The notes under the pieces were generated by a model that did no database searches, had not been told where the DNA came from, and was given only the letters and a program-made list of their open reading frames with translations. From contig CAZLDS010000021.1 in the NCBI GenBank assembly GCA_964558395.1, forward strand, positions 1-46,559: a stretch of DNA of 46,559 bases, in the 5' to 3' direction. This document shows positions 16,713 through 23,688 of the stretch, in pieces. Position numbers and translations under genes: made by a program. The DNA comes from CSP1-5 sp964558395. Its GTDB lineage: Bacteria > Methylomirabilota > Methylomirabilia > Methylomirabilales > CSP1-5. The stretch's first letter is position 1. The number at the start of each line of letters is the position of its first letter.

Positions 16713-16865
16713 ATGAGGATGTTGTTGGTTGTGCGGAAACTGGTCCTTTGGGTAGCCATCGGCTGTACCGCGGTCGGGTTGGTATCCATGTGGCTTCCTC
16801 ATTCTGGCGGCAGCTTACTCTACTTGATCGGGTTCCCTCTGCTTTGTTTGATGCTCTTCTTTTAG
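16713..16865 (+). CDS. Small two-helix membrane protein, 50 residues
   Basis: ATG at 16713 opens MRMLLVVRKLVLWVAIGCTA. The product has two hydrophobic helices separated by a short MWLPHSGGS turn, the second ending CLMLFF before TAG at 16863-16865. The frame is too short for automatic calling. Only a weak ribosome site (GGTGG) is present. The clean hydrophobic pattern, positive charges before helix 1 and the upstream promoter make it credible. No family is recognised. Confidence 0.35.
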   Translation: MRMLLVVRKLVLWVAIGCTAVGLVSMWLPHSGGSLLYLIGFPLLCLMLFF

Positions 16866-17169
16866 GCGACCCTTTATCACGATCTGTCCCAGATGCCGGC
16901 ATTTTCACTTCTACTTCATGGGACTGGCTTGCCCCATTGAGGAAGGAAAGCCCCAAGTGTTTTTCAATCAAGAGAATTAGGAGCTTGTCTTCAACAGATC
17001 ATTTATGGCAGGAAACCGTTGTCCCAGCCCCTCTTCAAGCGCGCCCACCCCCCTTTATAACAAGCGGTTAGGCCCATAGCAATCTCGGAACGTTCGTTGC
17101 TAAGGAGGGACGCGAGAAGTGCGAATGGGGGTGTATATCGGGGGCTCCTTAAGGGTAGAGGAGGGCGAA
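16866..17169. other. Intergenic region before dodecin
   Basis: About 300 bases with no convincing gene. Nothing beyond the ribosome site of the dodecin gene could be identified. Confidence 0.4.
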
Positions 17170-17379
17170 ATGGAAGAGAGTGTCTACAAAGTAATCGAGC
17201 TGGTTGGGACCAGCACCGAGTCCTGGGAAAAGGCGGCCGCCGCTGCCGTCAATAAAGCGGCAAAGACTTTGCGGGACCTTCGGATCGCCGAGATCTCTCA
17301 GCTGGACATGCACCTCGAGGAAGGCCGGATCCGCACCTACCGTGCGAAGGTCAAAGTCTCCTTCAAGTACGAAGACTAA
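17170..17379 (+). CDS. Dodecin family flavin-binding protein
   Basis: ATG at 17170 follows GAGGAGGG and gives 69 residues, the normal dodecin size. The sequence MEESVYKVIELVGTSTESWE, then AAAAAVNKAAKTLRDLRIAEI and the final strand YRAKVKVSFKYED, is typical. Dodecins form hollow dodecamers that bind and buffer flavins in the cytoplasm. The Trp in TSTESWEKA is the family's flavin-stacking residue. An in-frame GTG/ATG further upstream (17119) would add 17 residues but is not supported. Confidence 0.9.
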   Translation: MEESVYKVIELVGTSTESWEKAAAAAVNKAAKTLRDLRIAEISQLDMHLEEGRIRTYRAKVKVSFKYED

Positions 17380-17463
17380 TCACTCACGCCGGCACAGGGC
17401 CGAGATCCGTTTCGTCACTGTGGGCGGGAGTCAGGAGGCCACGTGGAAAGAGAGCGATGAAAG

Positions 17464-17892
17464 ATGTGTAGCACAAGGTCTCACGGCCGGAAAAATCTGC
17501 TTGCCGCGACTCTGGGTGCGATTGGGAGGCTTCTTGTGGCTCTTGCCTCGAAATGTCTTCCGAAGATCATGCCTCAGATAAAGAAGAAAATGGCCAGCGC
17601 CTGTCCCTGCCTCAAACGAATGGATGGGCTGGTCCAGCCCAATTGGCAAATCGTCGCGGCGTCGACGGGGACACCCGCAGCCGCCATTGAGTGTCCCGAG
17701 ACATCAACAGGAGGTGCGTCTCAGGATGTGCTTGCCACGGATGCCTTGCGGACTCGGTTCGCAGATGTTCTGGCTCTCCGAGGCAGACGCATCACCTTCA
17801 CCGAGATGTCGGCGGAGAACCAAGAGGTCCGCGGGGCGTTTGATCGAAGAACGGGCCTCCGGAGAGATGGGGGAGCCGAAGGTTCGAGATGA
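17464..17892 (+). CDS. Hypothetical protein, doubtful
   Basis: A frame of 142 residues starts at ATG 17464. The first 50 residues are plausible protein: a hydrophobic, basic helix (LLAATLGAIGRLLVALASKC, then PKIMPQIKKKMASACPC). The rest is low in pattern and overlaps other open frames, so the real gene may be shorter or broken. No family is recognised. Confidence 0.25.
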   Translation: MCSTRSHGRKNLLAATLGAIGRLLVALASKCLPKIMPQIKKKMASACPCLKRMDGLVQPNWQIVAASTGTPAAAIECPETSTGGASQDVLATDALRTRFADVLALRGRRITFTEMSAENQEVRGAFDRRTGLRRDGGAEGSR

Positions 17893-17918
17893 AGTCGAAG
17901 CCGAGGGTGAAGAAGGCA

Positions 17919-18742
17919 TCAAGATTGCCGCACGATCATGGGTGTAAGCCCCTTCCGGTTGAGGGCCTTGAGATCCCACGGGCCTCCGATGGCTTCTCGC
18001 ACGCTCCAACCCGCACGGCGTACACAGGGGTGGGGTCTGTCTGCGCAATAATCTTGGAGGCGTAGTTCTGTAGCTGAAGACGACGGGCCAAGTCAATGAC
18101 GTCGTTCTGGATAAAGAACGGGCCAACCTCAACGCTGAACTGTCCTCGCTTCTCCACGATCAGCTTCGGGTTGAATCCATCCGTGCTCAGACGGCGCGCG
18201 ATCTGGTCGGTCTCCTCCCGGCCCTGAAACTCTCCCGCGTAAACCTGATGGCGCGTGAGGCGCACAGTGACCTTGCGAATAGTCGGCCGGTAGCCGAGTT
18301 TTTCGAGGCGCTTTTTGAACGCCAGGACGTTGGGTTTGACGACGAGCGAGGCGACCTGGATGGCTGAACGGCCTGACCGGCTCAACCGCGGGGGCCGTGG
18401 TCTTCGCGACAGGCTGTGGAGATGGCTTCTCGAGTTCGGGGCGGGTCTCTGCTGGCTTGGGCGTCTCGGCGGGTTTGGCTTCCTGTGGGGGAGCCTTTGA
18501 CGGAGCTTCGGCAGGAGCCTCTGCCTCGGGTGCTGGCGGCTCTATCGCCGCCGGGGCTCGGCAGCCTTAGACTTCCTCTGGGGAGGCTCGAGCGGCGTGA
18601 GTGGCTTTGGTGGTTGAGTTTTCGCCGCACGGAGACGGGCGAGAGGTTGCGGGGGGGGTTCTGGAGGACGGTTGAAATACCAATAGGCGGCGCTGATAAG
18701 AATAATGCCCAAGAGGGCGATGATCACCAGGCGCTTGCTCAT
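17919..18742 (-). pseudogene. SPOR-domain inner-membrane protein, split by three frameshifts
   Basis: Minus-strand ATG at 18742 gives MSKRLVIIALLGIILISAAY, a single membrane anchor, then a Pro-rich stretch. The frame breaks near 18555. The next frame continues a Pro/Ala/Glu linker (EPPAPEAEAPAEAPSKAPPQ) to about 18390. The first frame then carries a SPOR domain (AIQVASLVVKPNVLAFKKRL, VYAGEF, FSVEVGPF, VYAVRVG). A last shift after EKPSEAR gives DLKALNRKGLTPMIVRQS and a stop at 17921-17919. Intact SPOR proteins bind denuded peptidoglycan at the septum. All pieces are in order, so the gene is either recently dead or badly assembled. Confidence 0.65.
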
Positions 18743-18824
18743 AACAAGAGCTCACCCATCTCCTTTTCCTTTCGCCGCACTGCACCTTTCGTTTCCCCGA
18801 TGCACTCTTTCTCGGCCCTGGAGC

Positions 18825-18852
18825 TTGACACGCTCGCCACGTTGATGATACT
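18825..18852 (+). promoter_or_regulatory. Sigma-70 type promoter, second copy of the repeated element
   Basis: TTGACA at 18825-18830, a 16-base spacer and GATACT at 18847-18852. The block from GCTTGACA to GCAGATGCAAG closely matches 3244-3295. It drives the PspC gene. Confidence 0.55.
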
Positions 18853-18900
18853 AGGCCCCCTGAGCAGATGCAAGCGCGGAGCCGGGTACGGGGGATACGC

Positions 18901-19371
18901 GTGAGGCGACTGTATCGTTCTCAGAAGGACAAAAATATCGCAGGGATCTGTGGCGGACTCGGTGAGATGTTTTCCATCGATTCCACGCTCATCAGGCTCG
19001 CTGTCGTCTTCATCGCCGTGGCCCTTGTTATCATTAATGGAGCAGTGGCGGGAATACTTCCTCTGATTGTTGCCTACCTCGTCGGGTGGGTCATTGTTCC
19101 AGTCGCCCCATCGGAAGAAAAAAGGGATGAGGAACGTATGAAGAAAATATATCGTTCGCAAAAAGACAAGAAGCTTGCCGGGATTTGTGGCGGACTCGGT
19201 GAGATGTTTTCCATCGATTCCACGCTCATCAGGCTCGCCGTGGTTTTCATCGGACTGGTAACAGGAATACTACCTATTATTATCGCTTATATAGTCGGAT
19301 GGATGATTATTCCGGTCGCCCCGTCACACCCGGAACACGAAGACGATCAACAGAAGTTGACGAGCCCGTGA
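18901..19371 (+). CDS. Tandem PspC-domain membrane protein
   Basis: The GTG at 18901 follows GGGGG and gives 156 residues with two PspC domains, each beginning (R)LYRSQKDKN or KIYRSQKDKK and then IAGICGGLGEMFSIDSTLIR. Each repeat has a hydrophobic segment or pair after it (residues about 34-60 and 108-137), so the protein is a small inner-membrane protein. PspC domains occur in phage-shock and envelope-stress systems. No pspA or pspF is in the window. The two halves share a 53-base identical stretch, so the duplication is recent or kept alike by conversion. An earlier ATG at 18868 would leave almost no leader. Confidence 0.85.
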   Translation: MRRLYRSQKDKNIAGICGGLGEMFSIDSTLIRLAVVFIAVALVIINGAVAGILPLIVAYLVGWVIVPVAPSEEKRDEERMKKIYRSQKDKKLAGICGGLGEMFSIDSTLIRLAVVFIGLVTGILPIIIAYIVGWMIIPVAPSHPEHEDDQQKLTSP

Positions 19372-19414
19372 CAGTATGCGGGAATGCGCGGGCCGGGAGT
19401 GTGGACCCCGCAGT

Positions 19415-20002
19415 TTATCCGCTCGGTTGTGGGTTGGGAGCCTCAGGCATAGGAACTTTGAAGTTCGCCAGGATATTCTCGACTTCTCTGAGGCTACAGC
19501 CGATCGCCTCCAGGCCCTCCAGGACGTCCCCGTTTGCCCCCGATTTGACCCTGCGCTGAACTACGGTCAGCTTCTGAAGAGCGAATGTGTTGTGCTCATG
19601 AATCGCGGTCAGGGCGGGCCCGAATTTCTTGAAGGTGCCGTCGAGTAAGCTCACGAGTTCTTGAAGTTCGTCGTCGGATCGGACCCGGACAGAGGCAGGG
19701 AAGTCACCCTCTTTGAACCTCCGGAGGGTTTGCTCCATGCGGTAGACTGGACCAGCAAACTTATTGGTGACGAAATAGCTCAGGAGGCCCGAGGCGATCA
19801 TGCTGATCAAGATGGCAAGCCAGACGCGGAAGTCCATGAGAACAGCGACGGAGCCCTGGGGGACCGGCCCAAGGGGAAGAGAGGCGAGCAGGATCAGGAA
19901 GAAGGCAAAAAAGAGGAGCGGAGCGAGGAAGAGGGAGAAATACGTCCGCTGGATCGGGTGCACGCTGTATGTTCGGTGCCGGGGCAGTCCCTGTTTCCCC
20001 AT
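19415..20002 (-). CDS. HAMP-domain membrane protein
   Basis: Minus-strand ATG at 20002 follows AGGAG and gives 195 residues. Two membrane segments (FSLFLAPLLFFAFFLILLAS and WLAILISMIASGLLSYFV) enclose a very short loop. A HAMP linker follows (FAGPVYRMEQTLRRFKEGDF to RSDDELQELVSLLDGTF) and then a coiled-coil-like tail of about 70 residues. No kinase, cyclase or MCP signalling module is attached, so it is a stand-alone HAMP protein. A sigma-54 type promoter lies 57 bases upstream. It may couple membrane signals to other proteins of the proposed RpoN set. Confidence 0.8.
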   Translation of the reverse strand: MGKQGLPRHRTYSVHPIQRTYFSLFLAPLLFFAFFLILLASLPLGPVPQGSVAVLMDFRVWLAILISMIASGLLSYFVTNKFAGPVYRMEQTLRRFKEGDFPASVRVRSDDELQELVSLLDGTFKKFGPALTAIHEHNTFALQKLTVVQRRVKSGANGDVLEGLEAIGCSLREVENILANFKVPMPEAPNPQPSG

Positions 20003-20058
20003 CTTTGTCTCCTGCATGCATTCCAAGGGGTGCGATCGAGCCCGCGGCCGACAGGGGC

Positions 20059-20072
20059 GCAACGGTCATGCC
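20059..20072 (-). promoter_or_regulatory. Sigma-54 type promoter for the HAMP gene
   Basis: Minus strand TTGGCATGACCGTTGCGC: GG (20072-20071), ten bases, GC (20060-20059). Confidence 0.65.
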
Positions 20073-20228
20073 AAAGGAGCCATAATTAGTTGTAAATCAA
20101 TGTCTTCCGGTCCTCCCGAGGTGGATCATGGGGTGGGGTGCCGCCACCCTTGGCCTTGTGCTGTATCTCTCGACGCCTGGATCCCGCAAAGCCGCCCGCT
20201 TTTCGGGGGCGAAGCGCTGGTGTGGAAC

Positions 20229-20732
20229 TCAGTCACCGAATTCGCGATCCAGGATCTCGTGGAGGAAACGGTCGATGGAGACGGGGTAGAATTTCACGTC
20301 TGGTGAGAGGATCAGGCCGGTGTCCAGAATCTCCCTGCGCATGAGTTCATCGAGGATCCGCTCGACGCGGGCCCCGGGGTCTCCCTCGGTCGGGCGGATG
20401 GTGAGATCCTCGCTCTCGATGAGCGTTTGCTGACGCCCGGCGTAGCGGAAGGCGAAGACGCGCGCCACCAGTGTCCGGTCCATGATCTCGGACTCACCGA
20501 ACACTTCCCCGTATGTCTGCCCGCTGCTCCCCGGCCTGATCACGAGGCGGGGCGAGACGCGGATCCTTCCCCGAATCTCGACGGCCCGGCGTTCCATTTC
20601 CACGTCAGGCCCCACCAGGATGTACGGCAGCACGTGATAGTCGGCCACGATGTTGGTGATGGGCTTCCGCAGAACTCGGGTCTGCTCAAAGATCCTGCGG
20701 AGGAACATGGGGTCATATTGGCGATCGAACAT
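20229..20732 (-). CDS. Conserved-looking hypothetical protein, 167 residues
   Basis: A clean minus-strand frame opens MFDRQYDPMFLRRIFEQTRV. It is soluble and mixed alpha/beta, with a C-terminal segment DVKFYPVSIDRFLHEILDRE that looks highly constrained. There are no cysteines, nucleotide loops or membrane helices. Base composition and codon use match neighbouring real genes, and no other frame competes. I cannot name a family. It stands between the HAMP gene and another unknown gene on the same strand, with gaps that suggest separate units. Confidence 0.6.
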   Translation of the reverse strand: MFDRQYDPMFLRRIFEQTRVLRKPITNIVADYHVLPYILVGPDVEMERRAVEIRGRIRVSPRLVIRPGSSGQTYGEVFGESEIMDRTLVARVFAFRYAGRQQTLIESEDLTIRPTEGDPGARVERILDELMRREILDTGLILSPDVKFYPVSIDRFLHEILDREFGD

Positions 20733-20824
20733 GTCAGTCCAAGATCAAGAGCAAGAGGCCAGAATGGACCGCAGTTATTATCCACACCCCGCACAAACGG
20801 GTCAAGGATAGTGGGGCATGGAGG

Positions 20825-21220
20825 TTATCCACTGCACGCGGAGTCGTGTGTAGCCGAATGGACGTGTACAGCTTCTCTTGCAGGCACAGGCTGACGTCGC
20901 TTGTCCCTCCTGTGAAGGGACCAATGGACTGAGCCGCACACATTCCAGGTCGTTTCGCCGTGGTACCGTGGGTACGCCCACGGGTCTGGCTCATCTAATT
21001 CGACGAGGTGGAAATCGAGGTCCCAGAGAACCTCCTGGAGCATGTCTCGAGCTCGTTGATCCTCGTGGCCGGGCTCGAACACGAACTGCACCGTATAGCC
21101 TCTGCCAGGACCGGCCGCGAGACGGGCGATGGGGGTCCACGTCCCGCCGAGTTCACCGTACGAGATGACGACGTGCTCGTCGTTCGGATTAACGGCCCCC
21201 TCAGTCCACATCCGCTCCAC
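20825..21220 (-). CDS. Hypothetical protein, 131 residues
   Basis: The minus-strand frame begins at GTG 21220. The middle, EHVVISYGELGGTWTPIARL to YTVQFVFEPGHEDQRARDML, looks like a compact alpha/beta domain. The tail after YHGETTWNVCG is rich in His and Arg and may be out of true frame. No family is recognised. The start is uncertain because no strong ribosome site precedes the GTG. Confidence 0.4.
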   Translation of the reverse strand: MERMWTEGAVNPNDEHVVISYGELGGTWTPIARLAAGPGRGYTVQFVFEPGHEDQRARDMLQEVLWDLDFHLVELDEPDPWAYPRYHGETTWNVCGSVHWSLHRRDKRRQPVPAREAVHVHSATHDSACSG

Positions 21221-21270
21221 GCCAATGCTCCATGACTTTCGTGTTGGGGATTGCTAGGATGCGGTCGCCC

Positions 21271-21444
21271 TTACGCATATGCGGGAGAACATGCGTAGAT
21301 ACCCTCAAGCTTCAGAATATGGATTCCAGGATACCGTTCGGCGAGGGTCTGGACCGCCGTGGTGAGGTCTGGAACAGCAACTTCCTAGAGTTCGGCCTCT
21401 GAAGTTGGGGTGACCCTGACGCTGAAAAGGAATAGTGGAATCAT
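21271..21444 (-). pseudogene. 57-residue protein family, copy with in-frame TAG
   Basis: Minus-strand ATG at 21444 opens MIPLFLFSVRVTPTSEAEL, then TAG (21387-21385). The same frame continues EVAVPDLTTAVQTLAERYPG and IHILKLEGIYA to a TAA at 21273-21271. The intact paralogue at 31282-31452 aligns throughout and has Lys (AAG) where this copy has TAG, so a single base change has broken it. A sigma-54 type site stands immediately upstream. The family is not recognised. Confidence 0.65.
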
Positions 21445-21462
21445 TATGGGTTCATCGTTTGC

Positions 21463-21476
21463 GCAACGATTGTGCC
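21463..21476 (-). promoter_or_regulatory. Sigma-54 type promoter
   Basis: Minus strand TTGGCACAATCGTTGCGC: GG (21476-21475), ten bases, GC (21464-21463), a near-perfect match. It lies very close to the ATG at 21444, leaving a leader of only about 10 bases. Confidence 0.6.
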
Positions 21477-21580
21477 AACATATTCCGACGTATCGGGTCG
21501 GTAGGACCGGGCGGTCACTGTGCGATGCGGTGTGGGCGGGACACTTGATAAGGAGAACAGGATGTGGAGGTGGTTCCACA

Positions 21581-22246
21581 TCACCGCGAGGGGCCGATCA
21601 GCTTCGACAGGGCGACCTTCGCCTCGGTGTTGAGCGGTAGCCAGCGGACGTTATGCCGGTACTTCCCCCCCCTTGGCTGCAATGTGGCGGCGAGAACCTC
21701 GGCGTGTCCTCGAAACATTGGTTCACCGACTGGCATGACGATCGCGAGCCGGCTCATGACAGGAAGGCGTTCCGGGAGCCAGACTTGAGCGCCGCCACTG
21801 CTCACATCCCAGATTTGGCCGGTCACTTGTCCAATCTTCGGTCTTGAGAGGGCGGACTGCGGGGTCCCCAAGAGATAACACTTCGCTGGGAGTCTGATGG
21901 GCACACGAGGCTCGCGGCGCCCACTACGCCGATGGTCGCGTTGGTCCGTGTCGTCTCGGGTGGCTTGCTTCCCCGCCCCCTTTGGCATGCCCCTGACGGG
22001 GGACGAGGCATGGGCCATTTCCTCGAGGGCGAGCCGGTACTGGGTCTGGGCCAGGACCCGGCACAGGTCCGAAAGGAGGTCAACCGGCACCGTGATCGCT
22101 TCCTGGGTTGTAAGAGCAATCAGGTGATGGCCCTTAGAACGATTGGAGACACGAAGCTCCACATACTGTCGCCCGTTCACCTCCCGGAGCGAGACGTGGA
22201 TCTCCTCAGCTGCGTTTCGGCTGACCCGACCGATCTCCGTTTTCAT
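21581..22246 (-). CDS. PC4-like ssDNA-binding domain fused to PilZ, intact copy
   Basis: Minus-strand ATG at 22246 follows AGGAA and gives 221 residues. Residues about 4-70 match the PC4/p15 single-strand DNA-binding fold: RNAAEEIHVSLREVNGRQYV, ELRVSNRS, then AITVPVDLLSDLCRVL. A linker leads to a PilZ domain (about 110-218) with RREPR (RxxxR) and DVSSGG ([D/N]xSxxG), so c-di-GMP binding is expected. The natural reading is a c-di-GMP-responsive nucleic-acid-binding regulator. I do not know this fusion from the literature. Two decayed copies lie at 15.6-16.3 kb and 30.5-31.1 kb. A perfect sigma-54 type site precedes it. Confidence 0.75.
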   Translation of the reverse strand: MKTEIGRVSRNAAEEIHVSLREVNGRQYVELRVSNRSKGHHLIALTTQEAITVPVDLLSDLCRVLAQTQYRLALEEMAHASSPVRGMPKGAGKQATRDDTDQRDHRRSGRREPRVPIRLPAKCYLLGTPQSALSRPKIGQVTGQIWDVSSGGAQVWLPERLPVMSRLAIVMPVGEPMFRGHAEVLAATLQPRGGKYRHNVRWLPLNTEAKVALSKLIGPSR

Positions 22247-22315
22247 ACATACATTCCTGGCGAGAGGTCCGTACATCACCGCCCCGAGACATGACTCCGA
22301 ATGATTCTAGTCGCT

Positions 22316-22329
22316 GCAACGGCTGTGCC
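22316..22329 (-). promoter_or_regulatory. Sigma-54 type promoter for PC4-PilZ
   Basis: Minus strand TTGGCACAGCCGTTGCAG: GG (22329-22328), ten bases, GC (22317-22316). This matches the RpoN consensus at all key positions, with a leader of about 58 bases to the ATG. Confidence 0.75.
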
Positions 22330-22678
22330 AATAGCCGAACCAGGACCAACCCCCCTCTTACGTAAGCTCGTTATAACACACGGTGCCACTGGGACAAGTG
22401 TTCAATACCGCCACCAGCATGGGGGTGCACCACTCCGCGAGTTGCGCCGGCCGGTCTGCGGGCGAAGCCCATTCGCTGGGGATACAAACCCTTACAGAGC
22501 GGGAAGAGTCAGGCACGGGGCCCCCTTCGGCCCATCTGAAGCCTCGCCGAAAATGAGCTTGCGGCCTCTTAAAAATAATTCACCCCGAGAGGGCGTTGGT
22601 GTTTTTGTTTTTCAGATCCGGCCTTGATGCGCTAGAGTGATCCGGCGAATACCTACGCCTGCAAAGAGGGAGGAAAAC
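22330..22678. other. Intergenic region upstream of the selenoprotein
   Basis: About 350 bases. An open frame at 22301-22627 has no domain character. A TAGAGT near 22636 could be a -10 element, but no good -35 is seen. The ribosome site GAGGGAGG (22665-22673) serves the gene at 22679. Confidence 0.4.
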
Positions 22679-23155
22679 ATGCGCTTAGAAAACAATCAGC
22701 AGTTTCCGACGATCGTTGCCAAAAGAGTCGGCGGCAGTGAGATGACGATCCCGGCTGACCTAGCTGGGAGTTGGAGTGTCGTGCTCTTTTACCGAGGGGA
22801 CTGGTGACGGTACTGTAATCAGCAGTTAGCTGATTTTCAGAAAAACATTGAGCGACTCGAAGAGATCGGGACCCAGCTGGTGGCGCTGTCTGTCGACTCG
22901 GAGGGGGACGGCCAAAAGATGGTGGCTCGCCATACGCTAACCTACCCGATCCTGTACGGGCTCGATGCCCGGAAGACCATGGCGACCATCGGCGGCTACA
23001 TGAATGAGAAGCCGCGCTACCTCCACCCTTCGGGGTTCATCCTGCGACCCAATGGGACCATTGTCTTGCTTGTCCAGTCCAGTGGTGCGATCGGCCGCCT
23101 CGTGGCCGCAGATACTTTCGGGTTGATTGAGCACTATCAGCAGCAGGGAAAATAA
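22679..23155 (+). CDS. Selenocysteine-containing peroxiredoxin-like protein
   Basis: ATG at 22679 follows GAGGGAGGAAAAC and gives 158 residues if TGA at 22805-22807 is read as selenocysteine (residue 43). Before it stands SWSVVLFYRGDW and after it RYCNQQLADFQKNIERL, so the UGA falls exactly on the active-site position of the FYRGxWCPYC-type AhpC/TSA family, leaving a UxxC pair with Cys46. The rest is a normal thioredoxin fold (TQLVALSVDS, YPILYGLD, HPSGFILRPNGTIVLLVQSSG). A hairpin with the features of a bacterial SECIS follows the UGA. It would reduce peroxides or disulfides in the cytoplasm. Automatic annotation would start at ATG 22880 and lose the active site. Confidence 0.85.
22808..22835 (+). 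promoter_or_regulatory. Bacterial SECIS-like element
   Basis: Directly after the UGA, AATCAGC (22817-22823) pairs perfectly with GCTGATT (22829-22835) around the loop AGTTA. The loop begins 17 bases after the UGA and has G as its second base. Bacterial SECIS elements are known to need a short stem, a loop about 16-37 bases after the UGA and a G among the first two loop bases. All three hold. Confidence 0.75.
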
Positions 23156-23184
23156 GGGAACCGATGGCGAATGGAAGGACACTA

Positions 23185-23487
23185 CTAGCGTTCGCAACGG
23201 TGCTGGAAGGAAATCCCCACGGACTCGGCAATCGTGGCTCCGGCAACCAGACCACTCACACCGCCCACGAGCATCCCGATCGCAGGGCCGACACCCCCGA
23301 ACCACTCACCGAGCCAACTTCCGGCCGTCTGGCCCAGAAAGATCAAGAGGGTCGTCAGGCACACGACACCAAGGGTAAGCAGCACCCCGCGACCCGGCGA
23401 CCGCCATCCCCACAGCATCAGATCGTCTTTGAGGTTCGATACACGAGCGCAGATTCGCGCGATCATCTGACCATTTCCACCTTTCAA
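23185..23487 (-). CDS. Small membrane protein, paralogue of 33594-33920
   Basis: The 100-residue product has a basic soluble N-terminus (ICARVSNLKDDLMLWGWRSP) and two glycine-rich membrane helices (GVLLTLGVVCLTTLLIFLGQ and AIGMLVGGVSGLVAGATIAE). The paralogue shares KDDL-LWGWRS-GRGVLL, LTT-LIFLG--AG-WLG and the second helix. The pair of glycine-rich helices is reminiscent of AtpI/AtpZ-type proteins, but this is only a resemblance. It is convergent with the selenoprotein gene (30 bases apart) and has its own promoter at 23502-23530. Confidence 0.7.
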   Translation of the reverse strand: MKGGNGQMIARICARVSNLKDDLMLWGWRSPGRGVLLTLGVVCLTTLLIFLGQTAGSWLGEWFGGVGPAIGMLVGGVSGLVAGATIAESVGISFQHRCER

Positions 23488-23501
23488 CGAACGCTCTTCG
23501 A

Positions 23502-23530
23502 AGGATACAAAAGGTCGGGTGTCCCGTCAA
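23502..23530 (-). promoter_or_regulatory. Sigma-70 type promoter for the membrane protein
   Basis: Minus strand TTGACG (23530-23525), a 17-base spacer and TATCCT (23507-23502), 15 bases before the start codon. Confidence 0.45.
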
Positions 23531-23584
23531 GGGGACGGTGTTAGATAGGACCGAGGATGTTTATTCAAGCTACACAATATCTAG

Positions 23585-23623
23585 TAGACAAGACAAAAGA
23601 GACATACTATACATAGAGTATGT
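23585..23623 (+). promoter_or_regulatory. mutS promoter with overlapping palindromic operator
   Basis: TAGACA (23585-23590), a 17-base spacer and TATACA (23608-23613) form a promoter in an AT-rich pocket. The inverted repeat ACATACT-N8-AGTATGT (23602-23623) overlaps the -10, as a repressor site would. Confidence 0.5.
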
Positions 23624-23688
23624 TCCGGGATTGAAGTGTGCTTCGGAGAAGGGGAGATCAGAGGTTTCGCTCCAGAAAAGGAGGGGTC

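Noticed and set aside
22301..22627. Plus-strand ORF before the selenoprotein
   Set aside because: Low-pattern sequence with no domain features; it overlaps the sigma-54 promoter of the divergent PC4-PilZ gene.
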